A DNA stretch of 64,000 nt from Fredinandcohnia aciditolerans (GCA_003640645.1 QGHH01000011.1:62001-126000); one strand, 5' to 3'. Counted from the first letter of the stretch, positions 15,257-24,468 are shown. Numbers and translations are program-made. Notes: generated from the letters alone by a model not told the origin.

Positions 15257-15562
15257 TTGTATTTGAGTAGTATTAGGGAATATGATGAACTTTTAATAGA
15301 ATCTTCAGAGCGAGAACAAGATTGGAATACACATATTGTATTTAATGAAACACAAAATAAAATACTTAAATCCATAATAGAGGTTTTTATTGAAAGCAAT
15401 GAAGGAATTACGTTTTTAGAAAAAATCGAATCACCATATCTTATAATTGAAGCTTTAAGGGAAATTCTTCAATTTAAGGCTCAAAATGATGAGCTATCAA
15501 TCGATAAATCGATCCAAGCATATATATTGATAACTGAATTGGAAGAAAGCTTATTCTCTTGA
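15257..15562 (+). CDS. acidic helical hypothetical protein, 101 aa
   Basis: TTG start after AAAGGAGAGG. Almost entirely helical and acidic. Last gene of the 14.0-15.6 kb run, ending in a strong terminator that overlaps its stop codon. No family recognised. Confidence 0.6.
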   Translation: MYLSSIREYDELLIESSEREQDWNTHIVFNETQNKILKSIIEVFIESNEGITFLEKIESPYLIIEALREILQFKAQNDELSIDKSIQAYILITELEESLFS

Positions 15563-15577
15563 TAGAATAAGCTTTTT
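15547..15577. terminator. intrinsic terminator
   Basis: AAGCTTATTCT/AGAATAAGCTT perfect stem with a T-run, between convergent genes. Confidence 0.85.
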
Positions 15578-15591
15578 TAAAAAATTTAGGA

Positions 15592-15930
15592 TTATTCGTG
15601 ATTCCGAACATCTACAATATCCTTTAGTTTTAGAGTACTTGTTTCACTAAAAGAATCAACTATATAAAGGGTTTGTTTAATAGCATCAACGTGATGAATT
15701 TTGCCAATCATTATATGGAAGTCGTGATTTTTAAAATATGTAATAGCGAGGGATTGATCATATTCCATTGCTTCACAAATGGTATAGTTCATTTCTTCAA
15801 GCTGTTCTTCCGATAATTTGGGCATAGTTTTATATGTTTCTTTTTTATCAGCTTCTTTTAATAATTTGATTTGCTCAGGCATAAAGTATGCAGGCTGCCA
15901 TTTGATTTTTCCCCTATCTTTAATACTCAT
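15592..15930 (-). CDS. YolD-like protein
   Basis: 112 aa. Starts MSIKDRGKIKWQPAYFMPEQ and has the YolD-like signature: DRG-KW-P-PEQ, then PKLSEEQLEEMNYTI and GKIHHVDAIKQTLYI near the end. YolD-like proteins are usually encoded beside Y-family polymerases (UvrX/YqjH type); none is present here. The start at 15930 has AAAGGAG and overlaps the upstream stop as TAATG. Confidence 0.8.
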   Translation of the reverse strand: MSIKDRGKIKWQPAYFMPEQIKLLKEADKKETYKTMPKLSEEQLEEMNYTICEAMEYDQSLAITYFKNHDFHIMIGKIHHVDAIKQTLYIVDSFSETSTLKLKDIVDVRNHE

Positions 15931-16298
15931 TATTCTTTCTCCTTTGTTACTTGAAAATAGGAAAGTAAAACATCGTTGCATTGTGACCTTAAGGCTGGTG
16001 ACCATCTTTTTACCTGACCTGTAAAACCACGACAAACATATTCCCAGTAATAGATATCTTCATATTCTCTTTTACGTTCAAAAACCTTAATTCGATTTAT
16101 ACTCATTTTTTTTCGTAAAATAGCCAGGTCCTTACGTATTCTTTTTAGGGTGAACTCCAAGAGAGCTACATATGAGATATTCATACTTAAATTTGACTTT
16201 TTGATCTGCTGCAGATCATGTTCTAAAACTTCAATCAAGGTGGTTAGATAGATATAGTTAGCAATAGTAATTGTGTCTTCATCTGTTGGACCAACCAT
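15930..16298 (-). CDS. hypothetical protein coupled to the YolD-like gene
   Basis: About 122 aa, helical, basic in the middle (RIRKDLAILRKKMS), with a Trp/Tyr-rich C-terminus. ATG at 16298 is preceded by AAAGGTGATGG; an ATG at 16316 is the alternative. Its stop overlaps the YolD-like start (TAATG), so the pair is coupled. It may be a YolD partner; family not recognised. Confidence 0.6.
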   Translation of the reverse strand: MVGPTDEDTITIANYIYLTTLIEVLEHDLQQIKKSNLSMNISYVALLEFTLKRIRKDLAILRKKMSINRIKVFERKREYEDIYYWEYVCRGFTGQVKRWSPALRSQCNDVLLSYFQVTKEKE

Positions 16299-16475
16299 GT
16301 AACCATCACCTTTCATAAACTCTCTTATTATTTTATACGAATATCAGTTCGGTTATCAACAATATTATAATTGGAAATAAGTGGAGATATTTTAAATGTT
16401 GATTGAAAATAGGCGGAAAGGTACCATAAGATTAGAGATATATGAAACAAAAAAATGAAAAGGGTGGTCAAGCGA

Positions 16476-16646
16476 TTGGAAGATGAAATACAAATTAACG
16501 AAGATGAGATTGTAACTTATAAGGAGCAACCGGACTTAAAAAGTGGTCGTTGCGATAAATGTGATTCTAGCCAATTTAAATCAAAAGTAGGTGGAGGAAA
16601 GTTTTATCGTACCTGCAGAGAGTGTGGTTATACGAAATTAGTTTAA
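16476..16646 (+). CDS. zinc-ribbon protein, about 56 aa
   Basis: Two CxxC knuckles (CDKC and CREC) about 20 residues apart form a typical zinc ribbon; an acidic N-terminal helix precedes it. TTG at 16476 has AAAGGGTGG 9 nt upstream; an in-frame ATG at 16455 lacks a site. Could bind nucleic acid or a partner protein. Confidence 0.55.
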   Translation: MEDEIQINEDEIVTYKEQPDLKSGRCDKCDSSQFKSKVGGGKFYRTCRECGYTKLV

Positions 16647-16659
16647 TATGCATGCTGTC

Positions 16660-16693
16660 AGATACATTTTCTTTTTTGAAATGTATCTTTTTT
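16660..16693 (+). terminator. intrinsic terminator
   Basis: AGATACATTT/AAATGTATCT stem with six T after the zinc-ribbon gene. Confidence 0.85.
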
Positions 16694-16696
16694 ACA

Positions 16697-16738
16697 CAAA
16701 AAAAGAGAGTAACCAAAGAAGTGGATGTACGGTTACTC
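16697..16738 (-). terminator. intrinsic terminator for the RRNPP regulator
   Basis: GAGTAACC/GGTTACTC stem followed on the minus strand by a T-run, downstream of the gene ending at 16925. Confidence 0.7.
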
Positions 16739-16815
16739 ATAAAAAAATTACGATATCAATTGGTAGGTTATTAATTACCTGAATTGAACTAACCTTATAA
16801 TAACAGGTATAAAAA

Positions 16816-16935
16816 ATGCGTGAAAATACGATTACAGAGGTTTTAGAGCAATTTGTCGTTGAATTACCAATATTTACTCAGGAATTTATAAGAACATATA
16901 ATTATAGGCATGTTTATAAGGAATTTAACTTTTGA
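16816..16935 (+). CDS. doubtful 39-aa reading frame
   Basis: Starts MRENTITEVLEQFVVELPIF; protein-like composition but no ribosome binding site, and its end overlaps the convergent regulator. Possibly the N-terminal stub of a lost gene. Confidence 0.2.
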   Translation: MRENTITEVLEQFVVELPIFTQEFIRTYNYRHVYKEFNF

Positions 16936-17818
16936 CCAGGGTATGCTCTTTTTTTGCATTTTCAATTTGCATTAAGACGAAATCCTCAAATTTTTTATTT
17001 TGTATTAGTTTAAAGATCCACAATGATTCTTCGTACGACTCCATACCTAACTCATATTTGTTCATTTTAATTAGATTGCGTCCTTTTTGGAAACAAAGCT
17101 CACCCATTAGGTACAGCGTTTCAGAACTTAAACATAGCTGTTTTCCTTCGTTGCAGCATTCTAAAGATTTTTGATATTCTTCTAGAGCGGTTAAGCACTT
17201 TGCAAGGTTGTATAAAACTCTTATACGAATGGTCTTATCTTGTACTTGTGGTAGTTTATCCAAAGCATGAAGGGCACTATTATAAGCATTTTTCGAAGAA
17301 GAATATTCATTTATTTCGTAAGAGATAAGTCCGATGCTATTTAAAATCTCAATTTCTCTCTCGTTATACTTATGATGGCTTTTGGTAATGGATAGAGCCT
17401 TATATAGCTTTTCTAACGATAATGTAGCATTCTTGTTGATATAGTATTCACAAATGGCTTCGTGCCACAACAAAAACTGAATATCTTCGTCATAATGAAA
17501 AAGTGGATTATTCTTTTCGTCTTTTACAATCTGTAAAACTTGTTCATAGTTTCTTTCCCTTATTAATGATCTAACTTGATTTTTAAAGTCTTCAATATAA
17601 TCGAATCGCGGGGAACTAGTTATATTGAAGAAATAATTAAGGTCAACACCTAGTCGTTTTGAAATCAGGTATAAAGTTACAGAAGAAGGGATTTCTTTAT
17701 TGTTTTCTAGTTTGCTAATTTGGGCTTGTGTACATATACCATCAGCTAAGTCTTTTTGTGTCAATCCTACGTATTCACGTAATTCTTTGATAACCGAACC
17801 TATTCTTTTATAATCCAT
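16925..17818 (-). CDS. PlcR-like (RRNPP family) quorum-sensing regulator
   Basis: 297 aa. N-terminal XRE helix-turn-helix (about residues 5-60: LREYVGLTQKDLADGICTQA then QISKLENNKEIPS), then a long helical region built of TPR-like repeats (about 80-290, ending ELGMESYEESLWIFKL). This is the PlcR/NprR layout, in which the TPR domain binds a re-imported peptide. A divergent small pre-peptide gene at 17907 fits as its signal. Binding sites GGGAG and a likely -10 lie in the 88-bp divergent gap. Targets unknown. Confidence 0.82.
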   Translation of the reverse strand: MDYKRIGSVIKELREYVGLTQKDLADGICTQAQISKLENNKEIPSSVTLYLISKRLGVDLNYFFNITSSPRFDYIEDFKNQVRSLIRERNYEQVLQIVKDEKNNPLFHYDEDIQFLLWHEAICEYYINKNATLSLEKLYKALSITKSHHKYNEREIEILNSIGLISYEINEYSSSKNAYNSALHALDKLPQVQDKTIRIRVLYNLAKCLTALEEYQKSLECCNEGKQLCLSSETLYLMGELCFQKGRNLIKMNKYELGMESYEESLWIFKLIQNKKFEDFVLMQIENAKKEHTLVKS

Positions 17819-17849
17819 ATTCCCTACTCCCTATGGTATAATTTTCCTA

Positions 17850-17864
17850 GTGTTATCATTACAC
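17850..17864. promoter_or_regulatory. candidate operator between regulator and peptide
   Basis: Inverted repeat GTGT-TATCATT-ACAC in the middle of the divergent intergenic region; well placed to bind the PlcR-like regulator. Assigned by position and symmetry only. Confidence 0.3.
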
Positions 17865-17906
17865 GATAATTTAATAAAAACAAGAAAAAAGGAGTGAGAT
17901 TCATTG

Positions 17907-18065
17907 ATGAAAAGTGTTATATTTGGATTGCTTTTCTCTGTAGGGGTTCTTTTCAGTGGAACAGAAGGTTCTGAACCAAGTGAGCCTGTAGGGGTACAAG
18001 AGAAATATACAGAGCCAAGTATTGGTATTATGAGTTCTAATGATGAATTACCTGGTCAACATTAA
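17907..18065 (+). CDS. PapR-like exported signalling pre-peptide
   Basis: 52 aa. Short basic start and hydrophobic export segment (MKSVIFGLLFSVGVLFSG), a polar linker, and a C-terminus ending DELPGQH. PapR of the PlcR system has the same design, with the active heptapeptide at the C-terminus. AAAGGAGTGA lies upstream; a TTG at 17904 is a possible alternative start. Divergent from its putative receptor instead of downstream as in plcR-papR. The active peptide is probably in the last 5-8 residues (inference). Confidence 0.7.
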   Translation: MKSVIFGLLFSVGVLFSGTEGSEPSEPVGVQEKYTEPSIGIMSSNDELPGQH

Positions 18066-18073
18066 GTCAATAA

Positions 18074-18100
18074 AAAGAGTAGATTGTATCTACTCTTTGT
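18074..18100 (+). terminator. intrinsic terminator
   Basis: AAAGAGTAGAT/ATCTACTCTTT stem right after the peptide gene. Confidence 0.75.
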
Positions 18101-18134
18101 TATGAAAAGCCTGTATTTCTTATTTTGTTGGTAA

Positions 18135-19022
18135 TTAATCAGTGAAAGGCACCTTAAGTTCCATCATTTGGTGTTTCGTGCCCCTTGTACTACTTTTAGG
18201 AATGAACTCGATATTTTCAAACATAAAGTATGCTATTTCTCCTTCTAAATTTGTGAAAGTTACATCAAAGCTAGCAGGAGGGGAATTTGGTGTAACGTAC
18301 TTTGCAGATTCCAAGACATTTGGATCGGAATTTAAAAAGGATTCTTCTGTATATGTTCCTTTATCTGTTACAAGTGTATATCTAAAATCTTCATTTCCTA
18401 GATAAATAGCAAAGTCTAAGGTAGTATTTTCTATCTCAAACCAAAATTCTTTTCTTCCGTCTAAGTATTCTATAATGTAAAAATTACCGAATTTCCCATA
18501 CTCATTTTCTACTACATAATTTAATGAATATTGGTCTATTATTCCATCAAAATCAAATACCCACTCTTTACTAGAATCATCTTGTACCAATAGGAGTTCG
18601 GCCTCTTCTGTTTTTCCAGCTCTTGTTTCATCAACTGTAACAAGAACTGTATATTCCTTTAGTTTCTTCATTTCCTTAATATCAAATTCTTCGATAATCA
18701 TATTGTTGGCTATAATTTCTTCGTAAAGAAGGATAGCCGTATGACTCGCTAAATTCTCATGATTCTCTGAACCAATTTGAGCGGTCATTTTTGCGATGGA
18801 ATCAACATCTTTTTGTTTCTCATAGTCATATAATTGGTTAACAAGACCCAAAATATCATCTAATTCCTCATCACTAATAGAAAGCGGGTGTGGCTTCTCT
18901 GGTTCGTTGGTATCCTTTGCTGTTTTGGCAAATTTTGTTTCAGTAGACTCCTTCGTAGTTTTCTCTGCACTGCAACCCGCTACAAGCACCAATAATAGTG
19001 AAAAAAATAGTAACTTTTTCAT
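18135..19022 (-). CDS. lipoprotein of unknown function
   Basis: 295 aa with a lipoprotein signal peptide: MKKLLFFSLLLVLVAGC, lipobox VAGC at the cysteine. The mature part is acidic with an alpha/beta domain at residues 50-160 (DUF4878-like in style) and a beta-rich C-terminal half. Anchored outside the cytoplasmic membrane. Single gene, convergent with the peptide gene. Confidence 0.65.
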   Translation of the reverse strand: MKKLLFFSLLLVLVAGCSAEKTTKESTETKFAKTAKDTNEPEKPHPLSISDEELDDILGLVNQLYDYEKQKDVDSIAKMTAQIGSENHENLASHTAILLYEEIIANNMIIEEFDIKEMKKLKEYTVLVTVDETRAGKTEEAELLLVQDDSSKEWVFDFDGIIDQYSLNYVVENEYGKFGNFYIIEYLDGRKEFWFEIENTTLDFAIYLGNEDFRYTLVTDKGTYTEESFLNSDPNVLESAKYVTPNSPPASFDVTFTNLEGEIAYFMFENIEFIPKSSTRGTKHQMMELKVPFTD

Positions 19023-19181
19023 AAGTAACCCCCAAAATATGCTAATTTTCTATATCTATATAAAGTATAGCATTCTCCTTTATAAGTGGAGTAAGGATGT
19101 AAGATAATATTTAAAATTGTCGAATCGGTAGTTAGATGGATGGTATAATTGGATTAAAATTACAATTGGTGGTGTGACTCT

Positions 19182-20060
19182 TTGATTGAATATAAACACT
19201 GGGGAGAAGTCCCAGAACACCTTAAGTCAAAAACTAGCCTGTCAAAAGAAGGATTCAAGCCAAATGAAATAAGGGCAAAGGTTTATCAACGTAAAGGCCG
19301 TGTTTGGATTGATTTATATGATATCAATGAAGCAATTCCAAAGAAGAAAGCAACTCCTAAACAGCTTGCTGCATTAGAGAAGGCTAGAGAAAAAGCAATG
19401 GAGTCAAGAACCTGTGAAGTCTGTTTCTATGTTGAGAGTTATCAAACAATTGAATTTTATAATGGTAAGCGTTTATGTAGATCCTGTTATGAATATGAAC
19501 AAATTAAGACCATTATTGAAGATGCCAGAAGTATCTTTTTGTCGTGGAAAGAGAACGACTTCATTATTATTGATACAGAGACAACAGGACTATCTTTATG
19601 GGATGAAATAATAGAGATCAGTTGCTTAGATTCAAAAGGAAACCTTCTGTATGATACTTTAGTTAAACCTACAATACCGATTCCATCAGATGCTACTGAG
19701 ATACATGGGATAACAAACGAAGATGTTTCAAGTGCCCCTACTTGGGAAAAGGTTTGGAAAGAGATTGAACCACTTTTAATATCAAAAAAAATATTAATCT
19801 ATAATAAAGATTTTGATATTTCCAAAATTTCTCATTGTTGTAGTCTATATAATCTTGATTTGCCTATACTTGATAGTGATTGCGTCATGCAAACATACGC
19901 TGATTATGTAGGAAGTACAAGGTGGATGTCTCTATCTAACGCAGTTGGTTATTATATAGGGCATAGAGCAAAGAATGATTCCTATGCTACCTTAGAACTG
20001 ATTCAAAGGGTATGGGACGAAATAAACGATATAAGGGGTAATGGGGATGGAAATGTATAG
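19182..20060 (+). CDS. DEDDh 3'-5' exonuclease (DnaQ-like) with zinc-finger-like N-terminus
   Basis: 292 aa. Residues about 82-110 carry two CxxC pairs (CEVC, CRSC). The exonuclease domain follows: FIIIDTETTGL (Exo I), EIHGIT, LIYNKDFD (Exo II) and HRAKNDSYAT (Exo III with His and Asp), so the DEDDh site is complete. TTG start after GGTGGTG. First of four same-strand genes up to 23698, overlapping the next by 14 nt. Could proofread element replication or trim DNA/RNA in a defence-type cassette. Confidence 0.83.
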   Translation: MIEYKHWGEVPEHLKSKTSLSKEGFKPNEIRAKVYQRKGRVWIDLYDINEAIPKKKATPKQLAALEKAREKAMESRTCEVCFYVESYQTIEFYNGKRLCRSCYEYEQIKTIIEDARSIFLSWKENDFIIIDTETTGLSLWDEIIEISCLDSKGNLLYDTLVKPTIPIPSDATEIHGITNEDVSSAPTWEKVWKEIEPLLISKKILIYNKDFDISKISHCCSLYNLDLPILDSDCVMQTYADYVGSTRWMSLSNAVGYYIGHRAKNDSYATLELIQRVWDEINDIRGNGDGNV

Positions 20061-20874
20061 GGAAGTAAACGGGAAAAAAATATTAGCTCGTGATAATGCT
20101 TATTGGTCTGATATAAAAAAACCAATTGATATCGCCAAAGAGATGGTCAATAGTGATGTTTTTCGTGAAAAGTGGCTTACTTCCCTTGAAAATATAGAGA
20201 AACAATTTCAAAGGGTCCCAGCGGGGGTTTTAAGCAAAAGCCTCATGACCGATGTGTACTTAGAGAAAATTTTTCGATATTTAATGAGAATGTCTCACTT
20301 TGTCATATTTGGCAAAACACAGCTTGATTATATACCAAGTTCTATTAAACAAGAATTTAAAAGAGAAAACGAAAATGGTATGTTATGTGTATATGTAAAT
20401 GTTCTAATGTCTCTACTTATTAAGAGGTTAGACTTGAATACTTTAATTCAGTTTATACAGGGCTTTTACAAGATAGATTTCCCTAAAGATAGCTTTAATC
20501 GAGTAGTTCATGGAGAGATGGCAGTGGGCTTACATGCATTTACTATTCTGGATAATACAATCATTGATCCTACGCTTCAACAGATAGGTGATAATTTTTC
20601 CATAGGTGATAGTGAGTTTATGGTAATTGGTGAAACTTTACCGAGTTTCATTTCCATGTATGGATGGGTTGAATCGGAAGATGTAGTATATCGCTATGCT
20701 GAAGGTTATGCTAAGGAAGTAAATATGTCCATTCATGAGTGGTTATTAGCACATGATGAGGTAGCAAATTTATTATTTTCCACCGCTATAAAAAGTGGAG
20801 AATTTACTTATGGACGCAATGAAATATGTTTTTGCGGAAGCGGGAAGAAGTATAAAAAGTGTCATTTGATTTAG
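20047..20874 (+). CDS. SEC-C motif protein
   Basis: About 275 aa, helical. The last residues ICFCGSGKKYKKCH form a SEC-C zinc-binding motif, as at the end of SecA and many uncharacterised proteins; it usually mediates protein contacts. The body is of unknown family. ATG at 20047 has AAGGGG 8 nt upstream; other in-frame ATGs lie at 20041 and 20053. Overlaps the exonuclease gene, so the two are translationally coupled. Confidence 0.7.
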   Translation: MEMYREVNGKKILARDNAYWSDIKKPIDIAKEMVNSDVFREKWLTSLENIEKQFQRVPAGVLSKSLMTDVYLEKIFRYLMRMSHFVIFGKTQLDYIPSSIKQEFKRENENGMLCVYVNVLMSLLIKRLDLNTLIQFIQGFYKIDFPKDSFNRVVHGEMAVGLHAFTILDNTIIDPTLQQIGDNFSIGDSEFMVIGETLPSFISMYGWVESEDVVYRYAEGYAKEVNMSIHEWLLAHDEVANLLFSTAIKSGEFTYGRNEICFCGSGKKYKKCHLI

Positions 20875-20912
20875 AAAAAGTCTATAACTCCTAAGAAAGT
20901 TAGGTGGATAAA

Positions 20913-22793
20913 ATGCAAGAGATATTAAGAAGAATTCCAGTTGAAGTTAAGAATTTAGATATATTTTATTATTTAGTAAGTCAAAAGCGACCCAAAACAT
21001 ATGAAAATGAGTTGTTTATCGAAAGAAATTTCAACGAACATATTAATATAGAAAAATTTTATTTATGTAGTACAGACGATTTCAATGAAAATAGTAATCT
21101 CAGCCCCTTTAATGAACCTAAGTTTGATAAGTATTTAGGTAATAATACTTACGAGAAAAAATTAGACTCATTTGCTTTTTCTTTATTATATTCACAATTG
21201 AGAAAACAAACTGAGGTGGAATTACTCCCAGAAATAAAAGGGGAGTTGGGTAAAACGACAGCCCTGTTACTCTCTCAACAGAGAACGATTTGGATAACGG
21301 ATGATTATAATCAAGAGGATATATTGAATCTTCTTACTAAAAATGGATACAAAGTTAATATTGTTCATCGTCATATAAAAGAATTTTTCGTATACAGTCT
21401 TTCTTCTAAGAAGACATTTCATAAATTAATTGAAGAAGAATTAATTCAGAGGAAACAATCACTACAAAAAGTAAAAAGTAAAATCAAGAATATTAAACCA
21501 TCTAATAATCAAGTTCAATATCTATCCCTTGACAATAAAGAGGGTTGCACTAGCTTTTTTCAAAGCTTAACTGAAGAAGAAAAAAGAGCTCTATCATATT
21601 TCTTTACTAATGAACGAAATGAACAGGTTATTATATTTGTAGAGTCATTTCCATCTACTTTAATGAAACTTAAAGATAGAATCCTTGAAATTGAGTTATT
21701 ATTAAAAAGTTATCTATTACTTTATAAATATCAAGAAGAAAATCGAGAACTAATACAAAAGGATAGAGATAGGCCAATTAATACTCAAGAAATGTTAACC
21801 AAATTTAAGTATAAAAATAGGTTTTCGGAATACGTTTATCTACTAAAGGAACTTAACAAGAGATATAGAGATGCAGCTAAATGGGTAGATAAATTTTATG
21901 AAATAGCAAAGACTGGCTCAAAAATAAATAATAGACCAGTAAAAGACTCGTTACACTATCAAGCAGCTTTGGAAGCTTCAGAAGAGATTTCAAAACTTTG
22001 GTTTGTTAGTGAAGTATCTCTCTTTGGATCGGTAGCCAAAGGGATACATACTAGAAAATCTGATGTTGATTTAGCATATAAAGTCGGTATAGACATTAGG
22101 AATAACACAAAGACTAGGAATGAAACTTTTGACAAACTTGTTAAAGGCGTTGTTCATAAGGTTGAACTAAAATATGAGGAACTCTTAGATGAATATCCTA
22201 TATTTATTAAAAATGACTTTTTTAAGAAAAAGAAACCGATATTCAACATAATAGGACTATCTTTTCAAACCAAAACTAGTCTTAAAATGTATGAGAAAAC
22301 AGGATTTTTCGAAAATGCTATTCAATTAATACATAGAGAGTCTTTTACATATAAGTTGGATGATATCGAAGAAACAGTAAAGTATAGCGATATCGATTAT
22401 GTAATAGCCTCCACTAATATTTTATATACGTATGTTTGTAAAACATTAAAAGAAGATGAAAACTTTATATATCTTAAACTTTATAAATTCGAATCAATTC
22501 CTGAAGAAAATGAATGGTATTACAATGTACCAATGAAAGAACATGGTGAAAAGTATATAGGTGTTATGCAGATAAATAAAAGTAAATATGGTTTTGGAGC
22601 TTTTAAACTAATCGAAATTAAAACATGTGTACAAGATAAAATGATAAATCAAAATTCTTTAGATGAATTTTTTCTCTTAAATGATTATAAGGAATACGGT
22701 ATGTGGGAACAGTCACAAGAATTTATCGAGATTTATGATGAATTGCAAAAAGGTGGATTTAGAAAGGTAAAACAAATATTTCACTTAAATTAA
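20913..22793 (+). CDS. large protein with Pol-beta-type nucleotidyltransferase domain
   Basis: 626 aa. At about residues 370-400 there is VSLFGSVAKG followed by SDVDLAYKV, the GS-x10-DxD signature of MNT-like nucleotidyltransferases. The N-terminal 300 residues are helical and charged; the C-terminal 200 residues are alpha/beta. The ATG at 20913 follows TTAGGTGG. MNT-type enzymes in toxin-antitoxin and defence loci modify proteins or tRNA; here the large flanking regions are unfamiliar. Middle gene of the four-gene cassette. Confidence 0.65.
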   Translation: MQEILRRIPVEVKNLDIFYYLVSQKRPKTYENELFIERNFNEHINIEKFYLCSTDDFNENSNLSPFNEPKFDKYLGNNTYEKKLDSFAFSLLYSQLRKQTEVELLPEIKGELGKTTALLLSQQRTIWITDDYNQEDILNLLTKNGYKVNIVHRHIKEFFVYSLSSKKTFHKLIEEELIQRKQSLQKVKSKIKNIKPSNNQVQYLSLDNKEGCTSFFQSLTEEEKRALSYFFTNERNEQVIIFVESFPSTLMKLKDRILEIELLLKSYLLLYKYQEENRELIQKDRDRPINTQEMLTKFKYKNRFSEYVYLLKELNKRYRDAAKWVDKFYEIAKTGSKINNRPVKDSLHYQAALEASEEISKLWFVSEVSLFGSVAKGIHTRKSDVDLAYKVGIDIRNNTKTRNETFDKLVKGVVHKVELKYEELLDEYPIFIKNDFFKKKKPIFNIIGLSFQTKTSLKMYEKTGFFENAIQLIHRESFTYKLDDIEETVKYSDIDYVIASTNILYTYVCKTLKEDENFIYLKLYKFESIPEENEWYYNVPMKEHGEKYIGVMQINKSKYGFGAFKLIEIKTCVQDKMINQNSLDEFFLLNDYKEYGMWEQSQEFIEIYDELQKGGFRKVKQIFHLN

Positions 22794-22837
22794 ATGTAGT
22801 CAAAGCTAAAAGTAATCAATATCGGAGTTGAAAAGCG

Positions 22838-23698
22838 GTGGGAAAAAGATCGTTGTCACGAAGGGAAATTACAAATTTAATAGGGAAGAACGTACTATTT
22901 TATAATAATGATTTTAATGAAAGCTATATAGGTGAGGTTATATCTATAGTAGAAAATGAGGAAGAGAGGAAAATAGATAAGAATGGTTTTGATGTAAAAA
23001 TAAAAGTACTAGCTGTAAATAGTTTTCCGTTACCTGGAAAAGCAAATTTTCGCTTTAGCGAATATAAGTGGGAGACTTGTTTTCCTATACCACACGAAGT
23101 TGAAGCGGTTGTTAATCGTATGTTTGTTGAGAGTTACCGCATAGAATTTGCTGACTATGAGGAGTCCTATAAAAAAGCATTAAATATGCTTTTAAAAGAC
23201 CTAATTACTTTATATAACAAAGAGGAAGGTATTGAACTCTCTGATGCAGAATATAGACTTCAAAATCATTATGAAAATGATAAAGAAATCGAAAAGGCAA
23301 TAAGATGCCTATCCTTTATGAAGAATATTAAATATCCTGATTCGTTAACAATAATACCGAATTATAATACTTTAGGCTACAGGCTAAAAATGGCAAGGGA
23401 AAAAATGGGGTATACGAGTGATAATGTATATAATTTGATTAGAGTGTGGGAGTCAGATTTAAAGAAAATTGAAAATGATATGTTTGATCCTCCAACAGAA
23501 TTACTCGCCAAACTTTCAGATATATATGATGTATCTATTGATTGGTTAATAACAGGTGAGGAATTCAAGACTCAGCAAGAGAAAATGCATGAAGCTTATT
23601 CAGAACATTGGAAAAGAAAAGCTGAAGAGTATGAAACTAAATATACAGAACTTTCAGTAGCTGTAAATACTATGATTGAACTGGCTAGTAGAAAATAA
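22838..23698 (+). CDS. XRE-type regulator with N-terminal extension
   Basis: 286 aa, GTG start. The N-terminal part resembles an SH3-like strand-rich domain (NVLFYNNDFNESYIGEVISI). Residues about 175-240 form an XRE-type HTH (LGYRLKMAREKMGYT, then DIYDVSIDWLITGEE), ending in a coiled coil. Fourth gene of the cassette; likely controls it. Followed by a strong terminator. Confidence 0.7.
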   Translation: MGKRSLSRREITNLIGKNVLFYNNDFNESYIGEVISIVENEEERKIDKNGFDVKIKVLAVNSFPLPGKANFRFSEYKWETCFPIPHEVEAVVNRMFVESYRIEFADYEESYKKALNMLLKDLITLYNKEEGIELSDAEYRLQNHYENDKEIEKAIRCLSFMKNIKYPDSLTIIPNYNTLGYRLKMAREKMGYTSDNVYNLIRVWESDLKKIENDMFDPPTELLAKLSDIYDVSIDWLITGEEFKTQQEKMHEAYSEHWKRKAEEYETKYTELSVAVNTMIELASRK

Positions 23699-23731
23699 AT
23701 ATTAGTTTGAACATAAAGTACAAGATCGGGA

Positions 23732-23755
23732 AGAGGGTTAGTAACCCTCTTTTTT
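23732..23755 (+). terminator. intrinsic terminator
   Basis: AGAGGGTT-agt-AACCCTCT plus six T. Confidence 0.85.
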
Positions 23756-23862
23756 ATTCCCTTAATTTATCGCAGTAAATGGAAATTTAACGAATAATAA
23801 GATAGACTAATAGAATATACGTTTGGTATAATTATCCTATAAATGAAATTATGGAGGTAATT

Positions 23863-24468
23863 ATGGACGAACCATTTCTTAAAGCATTATTGTTCGGGGG
23901 TGTATATTCAGGATTAATATTTGTTGTCCACTGTTGGGTGTATTCAAAAAAGAACCTAAAATATAATGAACACAGTGGCAGTTATGCGCTTATATCAATA
24001 CTTTATTTTGGTAGCTATACATCTGTTTTACTATTGTATTATGGGAATTTTATCATTCTTGATGTAGAATTTGCAAAACTACTTGTTTTTATAGGAACGA
24101 TTTGTATGGCAGTTTTTATACCTATTATTATCCTTAAAATGCAAGAAGTTGAAGGAAATGTAGCACAATTTAAACTGGAAAGTTTTATCAAGAAAAATAT
24201 TAACGACTCAACTAACAAAGTTGAGGGTATTTTGGAAGAACAAAACAAACAGATAGTAGATACAGAAAAGACTTTTGGAGTAATATCAAAAGCAGTTCTA
24301 GAAAATTCACAGGTATTAACTGAATTAAAAACTCAACTCGCCAAACAAAATGCTAATATTGCTACTCTAGTGACTTCAAATCAAAAGAATATGGAGTCTG
24401 TACGTTTTACGAAAAAAAGAAATGAAAATTCGATAAAGAAAAATAGAAAGAGAAGAACAAACAATTAG
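23863..24468 (+). CDS. membrane protein with C-terminal coiled coil
   Basis: 201 aa. Three hydrophobic segments in the first about 90 residues (LFGGVYSGLIFVVHC; ALISILYFGSYTSVLLLYY; LLVFIGTICMAVFIPIIIL), then a helical coiled-coil-like region with evenly spaced Leu/Ile, and a very basic C-terminus (KKNRKRRTNN). ATG at 23863 follows TGGAGGT. Unknown function. Confidence 0.65.
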   Translation: MDEPFLKALLFGGVYSGLIFVVHCWVYSKKNLKYNEHSGSYALISILYFGSYTSVLLLYYGNFIILDVEFAKLLVFIGTICMAVFIPIIILKMQEVEGNVAQFKLESFIKKNINDSTNKVEGILEEQNKQIVDTEKTFGVISKAVLENSQVLTELKTQLAKQNANIATLVTSNQKNMESVRFTKKRNENSIKKNRKRRTNN

